From assembly GCF_008831285.2 (NCBI RefSeq), contig NC_045145.1, positions 4,068,723 through 4,132,722 on the forward strand: DNA of 64,000 nt. Reading direction: 5' to 3'. This document shows, piece by piece, positions 23,745 through 35,264 of this stretch. The notes beneath the pieces were generated by a model. The model saw only the letters and a list, made by a program, of their open reading frames with translations. It ran no database searches and was not told the DNA's origin. The translations under genes were made by a program, and so were the position numbers. Numbering within the stretch: position 1 is the stretch's first letter; each line of letters opens with the position of its first letter. This DNA is from Nymphaea colorata (lineage: Eukaryota > Streptophyta > Magnoliopsida > Nymphaeales > Nymphaeaceae).

Positions 23745-25050
23745 AACCAAGAATGACAACGATGAAGCTACCATCAATTCAAACCAACAATGGATCGATC
23801 CACAAGATTGTTGTTCATGAACAAGGTATCCGAGTCTCAAAATTACTAATACCTTGCTTGATGGTTTCAAATATTTGCCATGCTCTAAGGCAGTCACCCA
23901 ATTTCTTAGTGAAAAATCTAAGATATATTATATTGATGGTAGTATCAAGAAACCTCCCATTAATGAACCAAAATACAATGAATTGGGGCCCACCAACGAC
24001 ACTGTTGCATCCTGGCTGATAAATGCTATGGAGCTCAAGATCACAACCAGTTTCACTTTCTTAGAGACCGTCGAAGAAGTTTGGCAGGGTGCCAAAGATC
24101 TTTACGGTGAGCAATACAATATTGCTCATATGTATCAATTAGCACAAAAGAAGGGCAGCTTGAAAAAAGGAATGTCATCTATTAGTGAGTATCTTGGTAC
24201 ATTTGAAACAATCTCGGATGAAATGGACATTTATGCACCATTGACTACAAACCTTACTAAGGCCAAAAGGCAATGTGAACAAGATCGCATCTTTGAAATT
24301 CTAGCCAGACTGCCTAATGATTATGAACAACTACATAGTCAAATGCTTATGGCCCATGAACTGCCTTCTCTCGCATCAGTTTTTTCTTTGCTTATGCGTG
24401 AAGAGTCCAGGCATAAGGCTATGGGTACACTCAAGAGATACAAAATGAAGACAAAAATTCTTTTGCAACAAGCATTAATGCCTATGCTGCATCGGTGAGA
24501 GGTCCCTTAAATACAAACTTGAGGACAATAGAAAGGTCAAATGTACTCATTGCAAGAGGAATGGACACTCTCACCATTCTTGTTGGTTCCTTCATGGGGA
24601 ACCTGACAAAGGGCAGAGTCCATCCTTTAGAAGCATGGGTCACAATCAAGATAAAAGGGACAACAACTCTAGTCAAGTAAATCAGGCCACCACTTCATTG
24701 AAAAACCAAATCACTCAGGACAAATTGGCAAAAATGATAAAGGATCTTCAAGTTCAAAGGACAGCTGACATCTCAATTACCTCAGTGACAAAATCTCAAT
24801 TACCTCAGGCAACAAAGGCACAAGCAAAACGGGTATGGCTCTTACTATTGTTAATAACATTGAGGGTCAAGACTTGCAATGGGTAGTTGACTCGGGGGCC
24901 ACAAATCACATGGCTAATAAATCTTCTCTTTTAAGTTCCTATTATCATTTGAGAGATATTGGTTTTGTAGCTGCTGCCAATAAGGCTCCTATAGCAATGA
25001 AAGAAGTAAGTAAAATAGACTTTTTTAGCTTTTACTGCTGCCAATAAGGC
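23745..25050 (+). pseudogene. copia gag and protease (first copy), broken
   Basis: The first gag residues are in another frame (23753-23870). The main frame, 23854-24498, gives a UBN2-type gag (YNELGPTNDTVASWLINAME, then EEVWQGAKDLYGEQ and ILARLPNDYEQ). A zinc knuckle CTHCKRNGHSHHSC follows at about 24540-24585, read in a shifted frame. The protease signature VVDSGATNHMANKSS is at about 24880. The frame then runs into non-retroviral sequence at about 25020. An internal TCTCAATTACCTCAG duplication (24770-24805) is absent from the second copy. Confidence 0.82.
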
Positions 25051-25433
25051 TCCTATAGTATGATTGTTTCATTGAGCTTTTACTGTTGTCACTTAATGCT
25101 TGGGGGGTCTCGTTGTTTATGTTTTTGCGGATCCTGCTTCGATTTCTTCTTTTCCTTGCTTTGGTTAATGCTGCTAGGGTTCATGGTGTCTGGTTTCTAG
25201 CTCTCTGAGCTTTCGCTGCCTTCTTTCGTTATTGTTTTGGTCTTGGTTTTGGGTTTTTCGATTCATGTGGTTCATTCTATTCGTTATGTTTGTATTGCTT
25301 CATAAGAAGAGGAGAGGGCGGGGTGGCGAGGGTATTTATGTTGTTACACTTTCGTACTCAGGGTCATTATTTAGAGTATAATGATTTCGAGCACATAATT
25401 ATCAGGAACATTATTTGAGACAGAGGGAGATAG

Positions 25434-25925
25434 GTTGAGAGAGATCCCTTGTCGCGTTAGGAGGCAATCTTTTGCTGAGGGAGTGCGAGCGTTGTGGTGC
25501 GCAGGGTGACCACCCAATGAATACATTGCTCATATTTCCCTTTTTACATATTTTCAAATAAGTGCCAGATAAAAAAATTTACAAAAAAGTGCCCAAAACT
25601 GGAGTTTTGCTCGCTGCCTCACGAACCATTTAGTTCTCATCGATAACAAAAATGCTCTACTTTACCTTTCACCTTTATTTGATCAACTGTCACCAATGAC
25701 CAATATTATTTCTACATATAAACTCTACAATTACTTTTGTGTATATATGTCCAGACACTTTTTTCTCCATAGCCAGCAAAATAATGTCTTCATAGCAAGC
25801 GAAATTTCATACGCTAATAAATTCACAAATTGATTACAGAAATCATATTCTAATCATTTAACTATAGGACAAGAAATATGAGCTAAAAATTGTTTTATTG
25901 TAGTGATTGTACATCAGTTCCAGCT
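25434..25925 (+). repeat. Direct repeat, left copy
   Basis: A 492-bp unit from TTGAGAGAGATCC to CAGTTCCAGCT, repeated at 26478-26970 in the same orientation with moderate divergence. Landmarks in both are GGGTGACCACCCAAT, AAAACTGGAGTTTTG and ACGAACCATTTAGTTCT. The two copies could be LTRs of a small non-coding element, but no TSD or primer-binding site was identified. Confidence 0.8.
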
Positions 25926-26477
25926 GGGTGACTTAGCGCTTCCAAACACCGGATGACATTACAGAGAGCACAATGTACTTGTCATTGGCTACAACAATTT
26001 TCTTCAAACAATGCCTACATCATTTTATCAAAACAAAAAGAACAATGCGAGACCCTCTAAAATGACATCATCATTCCTGAGCAAACTTAACAAAAGAAGC
26101 ATCCAAGCAATCCAATTTCATAGCATTCTCCAACAAACAGGAAAGTTCATCATCAAGAAAGCAATAGAAGAACGACATCAGAAATAGGTTAGAGAGCATA
26201 TCCTCAGGACTACCAGACCAGTCCCTGAAGGAAAACTAACAAAGGCAAAGGGGAAAGGAAGAAATCATCATTCCAAAAGTAATCAAACAGCAATAGGTTC
26301 TAGAACAATGAAAAGAAAAAAATGAGAGAACAAAAAAGAGGAGGAAAGAACAGAGGCCGACCAAACGAACCTACCTTCCTCTAAAGATGGGGTCAATGAA
26401 GAACCAGAGCGAGAAGGAGAGAGAGAGAGGTTGAGAGAGAAAGAGAAAGAGAGGTTGAGAGAGAAAGGGAAAGAGAA

Positions 26478-26970
26478 GTTGAGAGAGATCCTCCGTTGCG
26501 TTATGAGGCAATCTTTCGCTGAAGGAGTGCGAGTGTTCTGGCGCACAGGGTGACCACCCAATAAACACATTGCTCATATTGCCCTTTTTGCTTATTTTCA
26601 AGTAAGTGCCTGAAAAAAACATTTTACATGAAAGTGCCCAAAACTGGAGTTTTGTGCATTGCCTCACGAACCATTTAGTTCTTGTCGATAACTAAAATGC
26701 TCTGCTTTACCTTTGACCTTTATTTGCTCAACTGTCAACAATGACCAATATTATTTCAGCATATAAACTCTACAATTACTTTTGTGTGTATATGTCCAGA
26801 CACTTTTGCTGCATAACCAGCAAAAAACATATCTTCATAGCATGCAAAATTTCATACGCTAATAAATTCACAAATTGATTAAAGAAATCATATTCTAATA
26901 ATTTAATTATAGAACAAGAAACTTCAACTAAAAATTGTTTTATTCTAGTGATTGTACATCAGTTCCAGCT
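26478..26970 (+). repeat. Direct repeat, right copy
   Basis: Second copy of the unit at 25434-25925. It is preceded by a short tandem array of GGTTGAGAGAGAAAG-like units (26420-26478). The 550-bp spacer between copies holds no recognisable gene. Confidence 0.8.
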
Positions 26971-27483
26971 TTTGGATAAAGGTGAATGCTTGATCATTCA
27001 AGCTTCAATGCACCGATCCACGCCACACCCATCTTTGTCCTGACTTTCTCATAGCAACTCCACTCTCCATGTGCTCCCAGCTTCGAGGCTACCATGACCA
27101 TCCCCATCTTAGTCCAGCAGGAGCCCGATCATGGTGCTCCGAGCAGCTAAAGGCCAGTCGGGCAGTTCAACTTGGTGTCTGGACTGAAAGTAGGCCAAGC
27201 GAAATTGAAATTTTTTATGTGGGCACTGGACCACACCACCCACACTGTAGCTTCACTTTTGCGGCTTTGTTTGTTTAGTTCTACCCACCAGTTTAGAGAA
27301 GCTTTAACATCTTGTTGTTGGGTCCTACTAAACGGCTACCTCAAAGAAGCTGAAGTCCCCATTTCGAGGCAATATTTTTCAGGCAAGCAGAAGGAGTGGA
27401 CTATGGACCGAATCCCCTTCTCCTCTTGCTCTCACCCCAAAAAATACAGGACTACATTCATGCCTATTAAAGACCCTAATGCA

Positions 27484-27582
27484 GGGGCACAATTATAAAT
27501 TTTTCATGAGGAGGACTGAATTAAAGTTTTTATATTGTGACGAGAGTCGAAATATTATTTTAAAATTTACATGTAAATTATA

Positions 27583-27629
<47 letters not shown>

Positions 27630-27661
27630 AGGTTGGGCAAACACCTCATTAGACCCTTGCC
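27484..27661. mobile_element. GGGGCGGAGC-family MITE with TA and T tracts
   Basis: Starts GGGGCACAATTATAAATTTTT and shares TTTTTCATGAGG and TGAATTAAAGTTTTT with the elements at 1473 and 7265. Flanked by CTAATGCA (27476-27483) and TTAATGCA (27662-27669), a near-perfect 8-bp TSD. The middle is a TA repeat followed by about 30 T. Confidence 0.7.
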
Positions 27662-27749
27662 TTAATGCATGTTGGCAGTCGCACCTACCCCACCTCAAAA
27701 TTGAGGTCATGCTACTTGAACCAATTCTCTGCAGCTTTGAAGCCACCAC

Positions 27750-28412
27750 CTATTTGGCACCATTATGTACATCCATCTACTTATTTTTCTGTTTCCCAAC
27801 TTCGCGATTATGTATCTTTTCAATCATCAATATACCAGAGCGCATTGCCTGTGCTTGGTGATGTGAAGGGTAAATATAATTTGATGGAACAGTTTTTTCA
27901 GATCTCGTGGCTGTGCTTTGTAGCAATATTTGTTGTTGCTTAATCTACATAAAGTTTCTTTCATCGGTTGTCTGGATATTCCGGCAGGCAATTATTTTTT
28001 ATGTCATCCATCGTCATTTTCTTTCCCTACTCTACACGCCTACTCGACTCGGGTATGCCCTAAGGCAGTATATCACTCATCCCTCTTTTCCATCGTCATC
28101 ATGCACCTCGTAGAGGGTGGGTCCCGATATTGGCATGATGATGATGGAAAAAAAGGATGAGTTATATACTATCTTAGGGCATACCCGGGTAGAGTAGGCT
28201 TGTAGAGTAGGAAAAGAAAATGACGATGGATGACGTAAAAAACAAATATCACTACAAAGCACAACCTCGAGATCGAAAAAAACTGTTTCGTCAAATTATA
28301 TTTCACGTTCACATCACCAAGCATAGGCGATGGGCTCTGGTAGATTCATGATTCAAAAGATGCATAATCGTGATATTGGGACACAGAAAAATAAGTAGAT
28401 GTATGTACTGGT
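27750..28412. repeat. Long inverted repeat (foldback)
   Basis: The left arm (about 27750-28102) is complementary to the right arm (28133-28412) around a 30-bp loop. Examples: GGGTATGCCCTAAGGCAG pairs with the region at 28168-28190, CTTATTTTTCTGT (27780) with ACAGAAAAATAAG (28383), and GCTTGGTGATGTGAAG with CACATCACCAAGC. The left arm has about 60 extra bases near 27945-28000. I estimate over 80 percent pairing by eye. No transposase or gene was recognised; a transcript would form a long hairpin. Confidence 0.8.
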
Positions 28413-28892
28413 GGTGAACCTTCGAGGGGATGGGTCTTTGCATCATAGTCATTCGGAGAAAGGGAGAGAACCTTCGGTCATTTGATTGCTGTCCATTGGG
28501 ACAGGACAGATAGAATGTGCTTTCCACCATCATACTACTGTCTTGTCCTCATGGGCAATGGTGTTCTTTGTCTACCATTTGATGATTTTAGAAACAAAAC
28601 ACTACGTTCCTCATGTCCAGCATTTGTTTCACATAAGTCGGTTCTGTCAATCCTGTTTAACACTTTTTTTTCTGTTCAGTCCGATCTATCCATTCTGTCT
28701 GATATTTGTGTCTTCCATGGTCAGTACTGTTTGTCCTATTTAGTGTCCTATCTAGTGGTTTGTTTATGTTATGTTCTGACTGTTTGTAGGAAGAGAAGTA
28801 CTATGGGAATTTCCATAATGATGGAAAGGGTCTCATAGACCTGTCAATTGAACAATGGCCATCAATCTTGTTTCAATTTCATGAGAATACCT

Positions 28893-29250
28893 TAGGGATG
28901 TCAATATAATTGATTTGAATAGGTCCGACCAAATTGATCCAAAAAAATCGGATATGAAAAAAAAATAATGTCCATTAAGTAATCAGATTTAATTCGGATT
29001 TAGGAAATGACATCAGATTGGATTCAGATTAAAATTTAATTGTAGACAAATATCCTATATCTAATGCTATTACATTTTGAAAATTGGTAAAGTCCAGTTC
29101 AAAATTCAGATTTGGATAGGAATACAAAAATCAGGTTCAGATTTTGTTATGACTTTTGTTTAATTGTAGTTGAATCCAAATATGTGAATATCTGAAAAGT
29201 GAATATGTTTAATGGTATATCTGATCCGAATTCAATCCATTGACATCCTA
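28893..29250. mobile_element. MITE with TAGGGATGTCAAT ends
   Basis: Starts TAGGGATGTCAAT and ends ATTGACATCCTA, a clear terminal inverted repeat. The interior carries GATTCAGAT/GGATTTAGG motifs of the same family as 6930-7560. No target duplication was found. Confidence 0.7.
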
Positions 29251-29466
29251 CTGTGGCCGTCAATGACTTGGCTCCATGTCCATTCAGCTAAAAGTTATAA
29301 TACTGCACCAAATGAAAATTTTCTTTCAAACCCATTGCCAATACTAAGTAGCAATTACGAATTTGCATTTTTTTAATGAATTTTTGATCTAAAGAAATGA
29401 TTCACAAAAATAATGAGTGACCCACTGGAGTGGATAATAGGAACCTTATTGCTATAGTATGATGAA

Positions 29467-30750
29467 GCATTAATGCCTATGCTGCATCGGTGAGAGGTCC
29501 CTTAAATACAAACTTGAGGACAATAGAAAGGTCAAATGTACTCATTGCAAGAGGAATGAACGCTCTCACCATTCTTGTTGGTTCCTTCATGGGGAACCTG
29601 ACAAAGGGCAGAGTCCATCCTTTAGAAGCATGGGTCACAATCAAGATAAAAGGGACAACAACTCTAGTCAAGTTAATCAGGCCACCACTTCATTGAAAAA
29701 CCAAATCACTCAGGACAAATTGGCAAAAATGATAAAGGATCTTCAAGTTCAAAGGACAGCCCACATCTCAATTACCTCAGGCAACAAAGGTACAAGCAAA
29801 ACGGGTATGGCTCTTACTATTGTTAATAACATTGAGGGTCAAGACTTGCAATGGGTAGTTGACTTGGGGGCCACAAATCACATGGCTAATAAATCTTCTC
29901 TTTTAAGTTCCTATTATCATTTGAGAGATTGGTTTTGTAGCTGCTGCCAATAAGGCTCCTATAGCAATGAAAGAAGTAAGTAAAATAGACTTTTTTAACA
30001 AAAGTTACACTAGCAATGTGTTTGTTATGCCTAAGCTTACTACCAATCTTTTATTGGTTGCTAAAACCACTATGGAATTAAATTGCAATGTAATATTTTC
30101 TACTACTAATGTTATTTTTCAGGATCAGATGACTCAAAAGATGATTGCTGAATGGCAACTTGTCAATGGACTCTATCAAATAAGAACTATGAATCATGCA
30201 TTGAACATGAATCATGCCAACAAAGGAGAAATCTGTCGTGAAAGGATGGGACCTCCATCTTCTAGAATTTTAGATTATTTATTTCATAATCTCTGCTTCA
30301 ATTGTAGACAGTGTGAAATATGCAAATTTGCTAGGATGACTAGACCTAAGTTTTCTTTATTTGAATCCATTAGCCAAAAACCACTTGAGTTACACTCTGA
30401 CGTTGGGAGCCCTGTGTCTATTGATTCTATGTATAGATTTCGTTACTATGTGCTTTTTATTGATAACTTTTCTAGGACTACATGAGCCTATTTTATGAAA
30501 AATAAGTTTGAAGTGCTCTATCACTTTAAAACCTTTTATAAAATGATTGAAACTCAATATAGATTAAAAATTAAAAGTTTTAGATTCGACAATGGCAATA
30601 AATATAAAAATCATGATTTTGAATTTTTTCTTGGTGAACATGGTATTTGGCAAGAGACTTCTTGTGTGAATACAACTCAACAAAATGGTGTATCTGAAAG
30701 AAAAAATAGATATCTACTTGAAGTTGCAAAAAGTTTCTTATTTTAGATGA
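29467..30750 (+). pseudogene. copia protease (second copy) and integrase, broken
   Basis: 29467-29990 repeats the gag zinc knuckle and protease block nearly base for base; here the protease motif reads VVDLGATNHMANKSS, with the catalytic-motif Ser changed to Leu. It continues into GAG-pre-integrase (VMPKLTTNLLLVAKT, then EWQLVNGLYQI) and the integrase core (LHSDVGSPVSIDSM and LFIDNFSRTT, stop at 30483, then SFRFDNGNKYKNHDF and TTQQNGVSERKNRYLLEVAK). The element needs both copies to be read as one genome, so this block marks where the copia sequence resumes after the foreign insert. Confidence 0.85.
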
Positions 30751-30754
30751 ATGT

Positions 30755-32215
30755 ACCAAAAAAATATTAAAAATATGTTATTTCCACAACATGCTATGTT
30801 ATTAATAGGACATGTTATTAATAGGACTCCGAGCAAATTGTTGAACTATCTCAGTCCTATCAAGTGTCTCATAGGATCTCAACCTAAGATTGATCATCTT
30901 CAGGTATTTGGATGTGTAGCTTAGGTATGTCAACATCCATAAAAAAGAGAAAAGTTAAGTCCAAAGTCTATTCAATACATATTTGTGGGTTATGTTATGC
31001 AAAGTAAAGGGTAAGTTTGCTACAACCCTGTCTCTAGAAAAATTTTCATTTCTCATGATGTTCATTTTAATGAATCTCTTCCTTACTTTAACATCAATTC
31101 TGATGGCAAGAGTCAGGGAGAGCCCACTAACCCCACTTTGCATGATTATGATGACTTGTTTATAAGTGTGGTTGATGTATAAGGAACCAATAATGCAGTC
31201 TCCTAGATCCTATGAGACACTTTGGTAAACAAAGTTGAGTCAAACATTGAAAAAAACAGGGTACCACAAATGTCATACAAACAATAGTCTATTTGTCAAA
31301 AAACTTTGAGAGAACATCACTGTGGTCTTAATTTATATGGACGACATACTTGTGGCTGCAAATGACATAGAAGACATTCAATTTCTGAAAGAATATTTAA
31401 AGAAAACCTTCGATATAAAGGATTTGGGAAAACTCAAATATTTTCTTGGCATTAAAGTTACTCAATCACATAAAAATATCCTACTGTGTCAAAGAATTTA
31501 TGCATTAGATATTTCAAAAGAGACTAAAAAATTGGATGCTTGACCAGCAGACTCTCTTATAGAACCAACCTCAAAATTGGATCATGTGACGATGAACCAA
31601 AAGTTGACCAAGAAAGGTTCCAATGGCTTGTAGGTAAGTTGATATATCTATCTGTACTCATCCTGACATTTCTTTTGTTGTGAATATCATTAGTAGGTGC
31701 ATGTAGAGTCCAAGAGAGTCTCACATGAAAGCAGTTGGTCGCATCCTCAGACATGTGAAGGGTACTCTAGAGCAAGGACTTTGGTACAAAAGAATTAAAA
31801 TATTGACATTGTTGGTTTTACTGATACTGATTGGGCATGTGACACTAATGACAGAAGATCTACCATAGGATGTTGTGTTTTTGTTAGAGGAAATCTAGTA
31901 GCATGAAAAAACAAGAAACAGAGAGTAGTGGCTAAGTCTAGTGCAAAATCAAAATACCATGCAATGGCATCTGGTGCGAGTGAGTTCACATGGACTAAGA
32001 ACCTAGGTGAAGAATTGGGTTTTAGGATTACTAAGCCAATGGACATGTTCTATAACAACATGGCTGCAATACACATATCTACAAACCTTGAATTTCATGA
32101 GAAAACCAAACATATTGAGATCGATGTCCTTATATCAGAGAGAAAGTCATATTTGGTGAAATTAGACTCCATATATGAAAGGCATCGATCAAGTAGCCGA
32201 TGCTTTGACTAAAGG
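30755..32215 (+). pseudogene. copia reverse transcriptase and RNase H, internally deleted
   Basis: Post-integrase sequence (30790-31200) contains INRTPSKLLNYLSPI-like reading. Most of the RT fingers and palm are missing; 31322-31543 keeps LIYMDDILVAANDIEDIQ, so the YMDD box survives, then LGKLKYFLGIKVTQS. RNase H follows at about 31800-32215 (VAKSSAKSKYHAMASGASEF, then HEKTKHIEIDVLISE). Stops and frameshifts are frequent. Confidence 0.83.
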
Positions 32216-32291
32216 AGTTACCAAAATGAAGCTTTAGATAGCCACTAGCAAGTGGGGATGCCACAACATGTAAGCCCCACTTGAGGGGGAG

Positions 32292-32612
32292 TGTTAGAAT
32301 TGCAATGTTCTCAAGAAGATCAATTAACATATCTGGTCACAAACTAAACAAAGAAAGTCTCACATAGAAAGTTGAGCAAGGGTCATCACTCACCGTATAT
32401 TTTATTTATGGAAGTGCTTCATGCTGTCTTCTCTTTCTTAAAGCTCTATTGATGTATAAAGGCATGAAAGTTTGTATTGACATAGATAAAAAAGAATAAT
32501 AAAATTGGTCTCTCTTGCTGGTGGATGTAGGCTCCAAAGCTGAACCACATAAAACTATGTACCACTATTTCTCTTTACCATCTTCTTCTTTAATCAAAAT
32601 CTTAGTCTATCA
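32292..32612 (+). repeat. 3' LTR of copia element 23366-32612
   Basis: Starts TGTTAGAATTGCAATGTTCT directly after GAGGGGGAG and ends AGTCTATCA. UGT flank sequence resumes at once (ACCTGATCC). Confidence 0.85.
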
Positions 32613-33640
32613 ACCTGATCCCTCTGATTCAGACAATCAAGCTCTTCCTCAACAATGTAAAAAGCAGAAATTGAATGTTTGTTGCCCTCCACCTGACATG
32701 GGTTGTTCACAGTCGGCCACATAGGGTGTCCACACCAGACCTGGGCTAGTGACTCAAGTGCTCCCCACATATGGTGCACATGTAATCGGCATGCATATCT
32801 TTAGCTTTGTAGATATATACTCTTTCTTATGGTCATAAGATTGATGCAGTGAAATCACATGTAAAATTTGCCATGAAACTTTTGTGAAAGGGGTTATTTG
32901 CACTCCCTCGTGCACGAAAAATTGTGCAGAGGAGTGTGTGGTGGCCAAAACATCGCTGTTTAAAGTAAAAAAAGAAACACTTTAAAAGGACAGGAAGGGG
33001 CTATGGAAAAGTTTAAAAAGTTTAAAATAGATACCTTTTTATAAAACATTTTGAAAATACCCAACTACCTTCTTTTTTCTTATGCTGTACACTTGTGAGT
33101 GCACACCCCTGTGCATACATCTCGATCTCAACTTTTGTAGTTTTCTTTACAATATCCAAGAAACAAGTAGTGGATGAGGAAATTGAAAGAAAGAACAATC
33201 ATATTCTTGCCAACCAAAGTACCTAATATATCAAGTCTTTTATTTGTTTCTTTCAGTATTTATTTGGAAGAAACTGTTTTGGCTTGCTTTGGCATGTGAA
33301 CAAATATACGGTACATTTTTTAACTCGAATGTCATGTTTCCCACTGTTGGAATCCTAGAGTAGTAATGCACTGGAGCATGACAGCAGCCGTGAGATTTGC
33401 AGCTCAAAACCCTTGTATGTGAACTGCCTTACCACTGGTTGTGCTCTGTCCTTTGAGGCGGTTAAGTCTCTTATTTACTTATAGATGAGAAATTCAAGAC
33501 CTGATAAATCCAGTTTCTCTTCATATACATCAAGCTAAACTTTGGTAATATTACATAGCTGCAAATTAAAGGAAAGAACGTATCAGAATATTGATCTATA
33601 ATGCAGATACAATTGCAAGCTATATCTCATATATAAAATA
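32613..33640. other. Continuation of UGT copy 2 downstream flank
   Basis: Homologous in order to 41895-42180 downstream of the UGT pseudogene (CTGATC..CTCTGATT, GCATGCATA, GTGGATGAGGAAATTGAAAG). This shows that UGT copies 2 and 3 arose by duplication of a multi-kilobase unit. No gene was seen. Confidence 0.6.
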
Positions 33641-34500
33641 GAGAGCCCATGATAAAGATGGATTGTCTTTTATTTATTTATTTTTGCTTGTCTACTACAT
33701 CATTTCCCTTGGTAATTTTCAAAGGTCTCCGGCAGCCTGGTCATTTATCATTTTTCCAGTTTCATGTGTTCAGTGCACCATATTTTGTAAGCATACACAG
33801 TATGGAATTAAGGTCCTATAAGATCTATTCCGTACAAGAGTTGGAAATATTTTATGTATACCATGGAGGGATTTCCTTTATACAAATTTGTAACTTTACA
33901 TTTTGATTTCAATCCATATTTATATGTTTATGATATTTACTAATGAAGCGATAATAACAAAACAAATGAAGAAAATCCATTCAAGTTTTTATCTAAGCTA
34001 TCTAAAACCTCTGTTCCTTGGATGCTGGAACTGACAGTTAAATTGCTGATCAGCCTCCTTTTACTTAGAATAGCAAAGCAAGCTCTTGGGGCATTTACTT
34101 TCCTGTTGTTTGGTCCCAAGTGAAGTCCATTACGGGTCCTCTGCTTGATGCAAAATTTTCTCAGTCTGGCGGCCAATTAACTAACTTGGAGGGGTGAAAT
34201 TAGTAATAACAATCATTGCCCATAGGACTGGGCATCAGGCCAACCAGGTCGGCCTGGTTTAGAATCGAGTCCAGGCCGGCCTGACCCCCATTTTGACAGC
34301 TCACCTAATTTTCATAAAAACAAAATAAAATATTTGCGTTATATATAAATATATTTTTCTTAAAAATATATAATATATGTTAAAAATTAATATTAAATAT
34401 ATTTTATGAGGCTAAATCTGGCCCAATCGACCCAGCCCAGCCGGGTGCCCAACCTTAATTTCTCGTAATGAATTTGGAAATAAATAATAACATATACTTA
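33640..34500. repeat. Copy B of the segmental repeat
   Basis: From about 33850 it follows copy A, C and D landmarks: GGGATTTCCTTTATACAAAT, then TTATGATATTTACTAATG, and CTTGGAGGGGTGAAATT. It is interrupted at CATTGCCCAT by the MITE at 34223-34457; the other copies show the empty site CATTGCCCATAATGAAT. Confidence 0.6.
34223..34457. mobile_element. Non-autonomous hAT-like MITE in segmental copy B
   Basis: Starts TAGGACTGGGCATCAGGCC; the right end, inverted, reads TAAGGTTGGGCACCCGGC. Its core is very AT-rich. The paralogous sites at 6650, 38480 and 43175 lack it. The target octamers (TTGCCCAT and TTTCTCGT) match at only five of eight positions, so it is old. Confidence 0.7.
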
Positions 34501-35264
34501 AACGCCTAAGACTGTAATGTCCAATTAGCTTCGGCTTTAAGTAAATATTGACGGAGTTCAAACTCAGATTAGGATCAGATATAGTTTTAAATAGCTCTCC
34601 TATACTTAATGTTTGTAATATGGTTTGGATTTGGTTTAAAAATCAGAGTTGGATTTAGATGTTAATCTACAAATCAGATTCAGATAATATTTGAGTTATG
34701 GATTTGGATTTCAGATTTGGATATGGTATAGATTTTCTTTCATCTGAATATGTATCGATATATAGATATCCAAAAAACCCTATAGTAATGACAGATCAAC
34801 AAAAGAAAAAATGAAAAGGAGATGCTTTCGGCTGTATTTTTTCTTCTCAAGACTAGAAGTTGGTGGCAGAATTCCTCCATCATCTTCATTTCAAAATGAA
34901 TAATGCAAAGTGAATCGGGTGAGAATAAACTGAATTGAATCATATAAGCATATATCCAAGTAAGCCAGTTGTGTATTTTGATACATATAGCTTTTTACAC
35001 TATAGAGAGTTGACAGCAGGAGATTTGAAATAGAGACTGGCTGCCTACCAGCCCCTACCTGTCCATTGCACCAACCCCTTTTGGGATAGTAAATGGACTC
35101 TTACACCATGCAAGCTTTACATACAAATGGACTCTACTAGTTTCCAATTTGAACAATATAACAAGAAAATTGATGCCAAAACCATTAGTATTTTACTATG
35201 TGAAAGCTACATTATACTTGTCTGTGTGTGGATGCACATGTACTTTTTATCACATCTAATATAA
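34500..35264. other. Spacer with GGATTTGGAT-type MITE relic
   Basis: 34540-34790 is a member of the GGATTTGGAT/CAGATTCAGAT family and lacks the insertion present at 7265-7447. The rest is AT-rich with no gene seen. Confidence 0.5.

Larger units (their letters stand above)
25022..29466. mobile_element. Foreign 4.4-kb insert inside the copia element
   Basis: This segment has no copia homology and is bounded by the two copies of the gag/protease block. At its left edge a short piece (TGCTGCCAATAAGGCTCC) is locally repeated. CTATAGTATGAT occurs near both edges (about 25056 and 29453). It contains a pair of 490-bp direct repeats, a MITE (27484-27661), a long foldback (27750-28412) and a GGATTTGGAT-type MITE (28893-29250). 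No intact gene was seen. Its nature (transposon, filler DNA or recombination product) is unresolved. Confidence 0.6.
23366..32612 (+). mobile_element. Ty1/copia retrotransposon with internal duplication and foreign insert
   Basis: The 5' LTR (23366-23669) and 3' LTR (32292-32612) both start TGTTAGAATTGCAA and end near TCTATC(A/G). A TGATATCAGAGC primer-binding site follows the 5' LTR and a purine tract (CTTGAGGGGGAG) precedes the 3' LTR. gag and protease lie at 23745-25020, integrase at 29967-30750, RT at 30790-31545 and RNase H at 31790-32215. Between protease and integrase, about 520 bp of gag/protease is repeated (24474-24996 and 29467-29990) around 4.4 kb of unrelated DNA. The element inserted into the 3' flank of UGT copy 2. 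Confidence 0.88.

Noticed and set aside
25434-26970. Direct repeats read as LTRs of a small (TRIM-like) element
   Set aside because: No TG..CA ends, primer-binding site, purine tract or flanking TSD could be shown, so it is only reported as a direct repeat pair.
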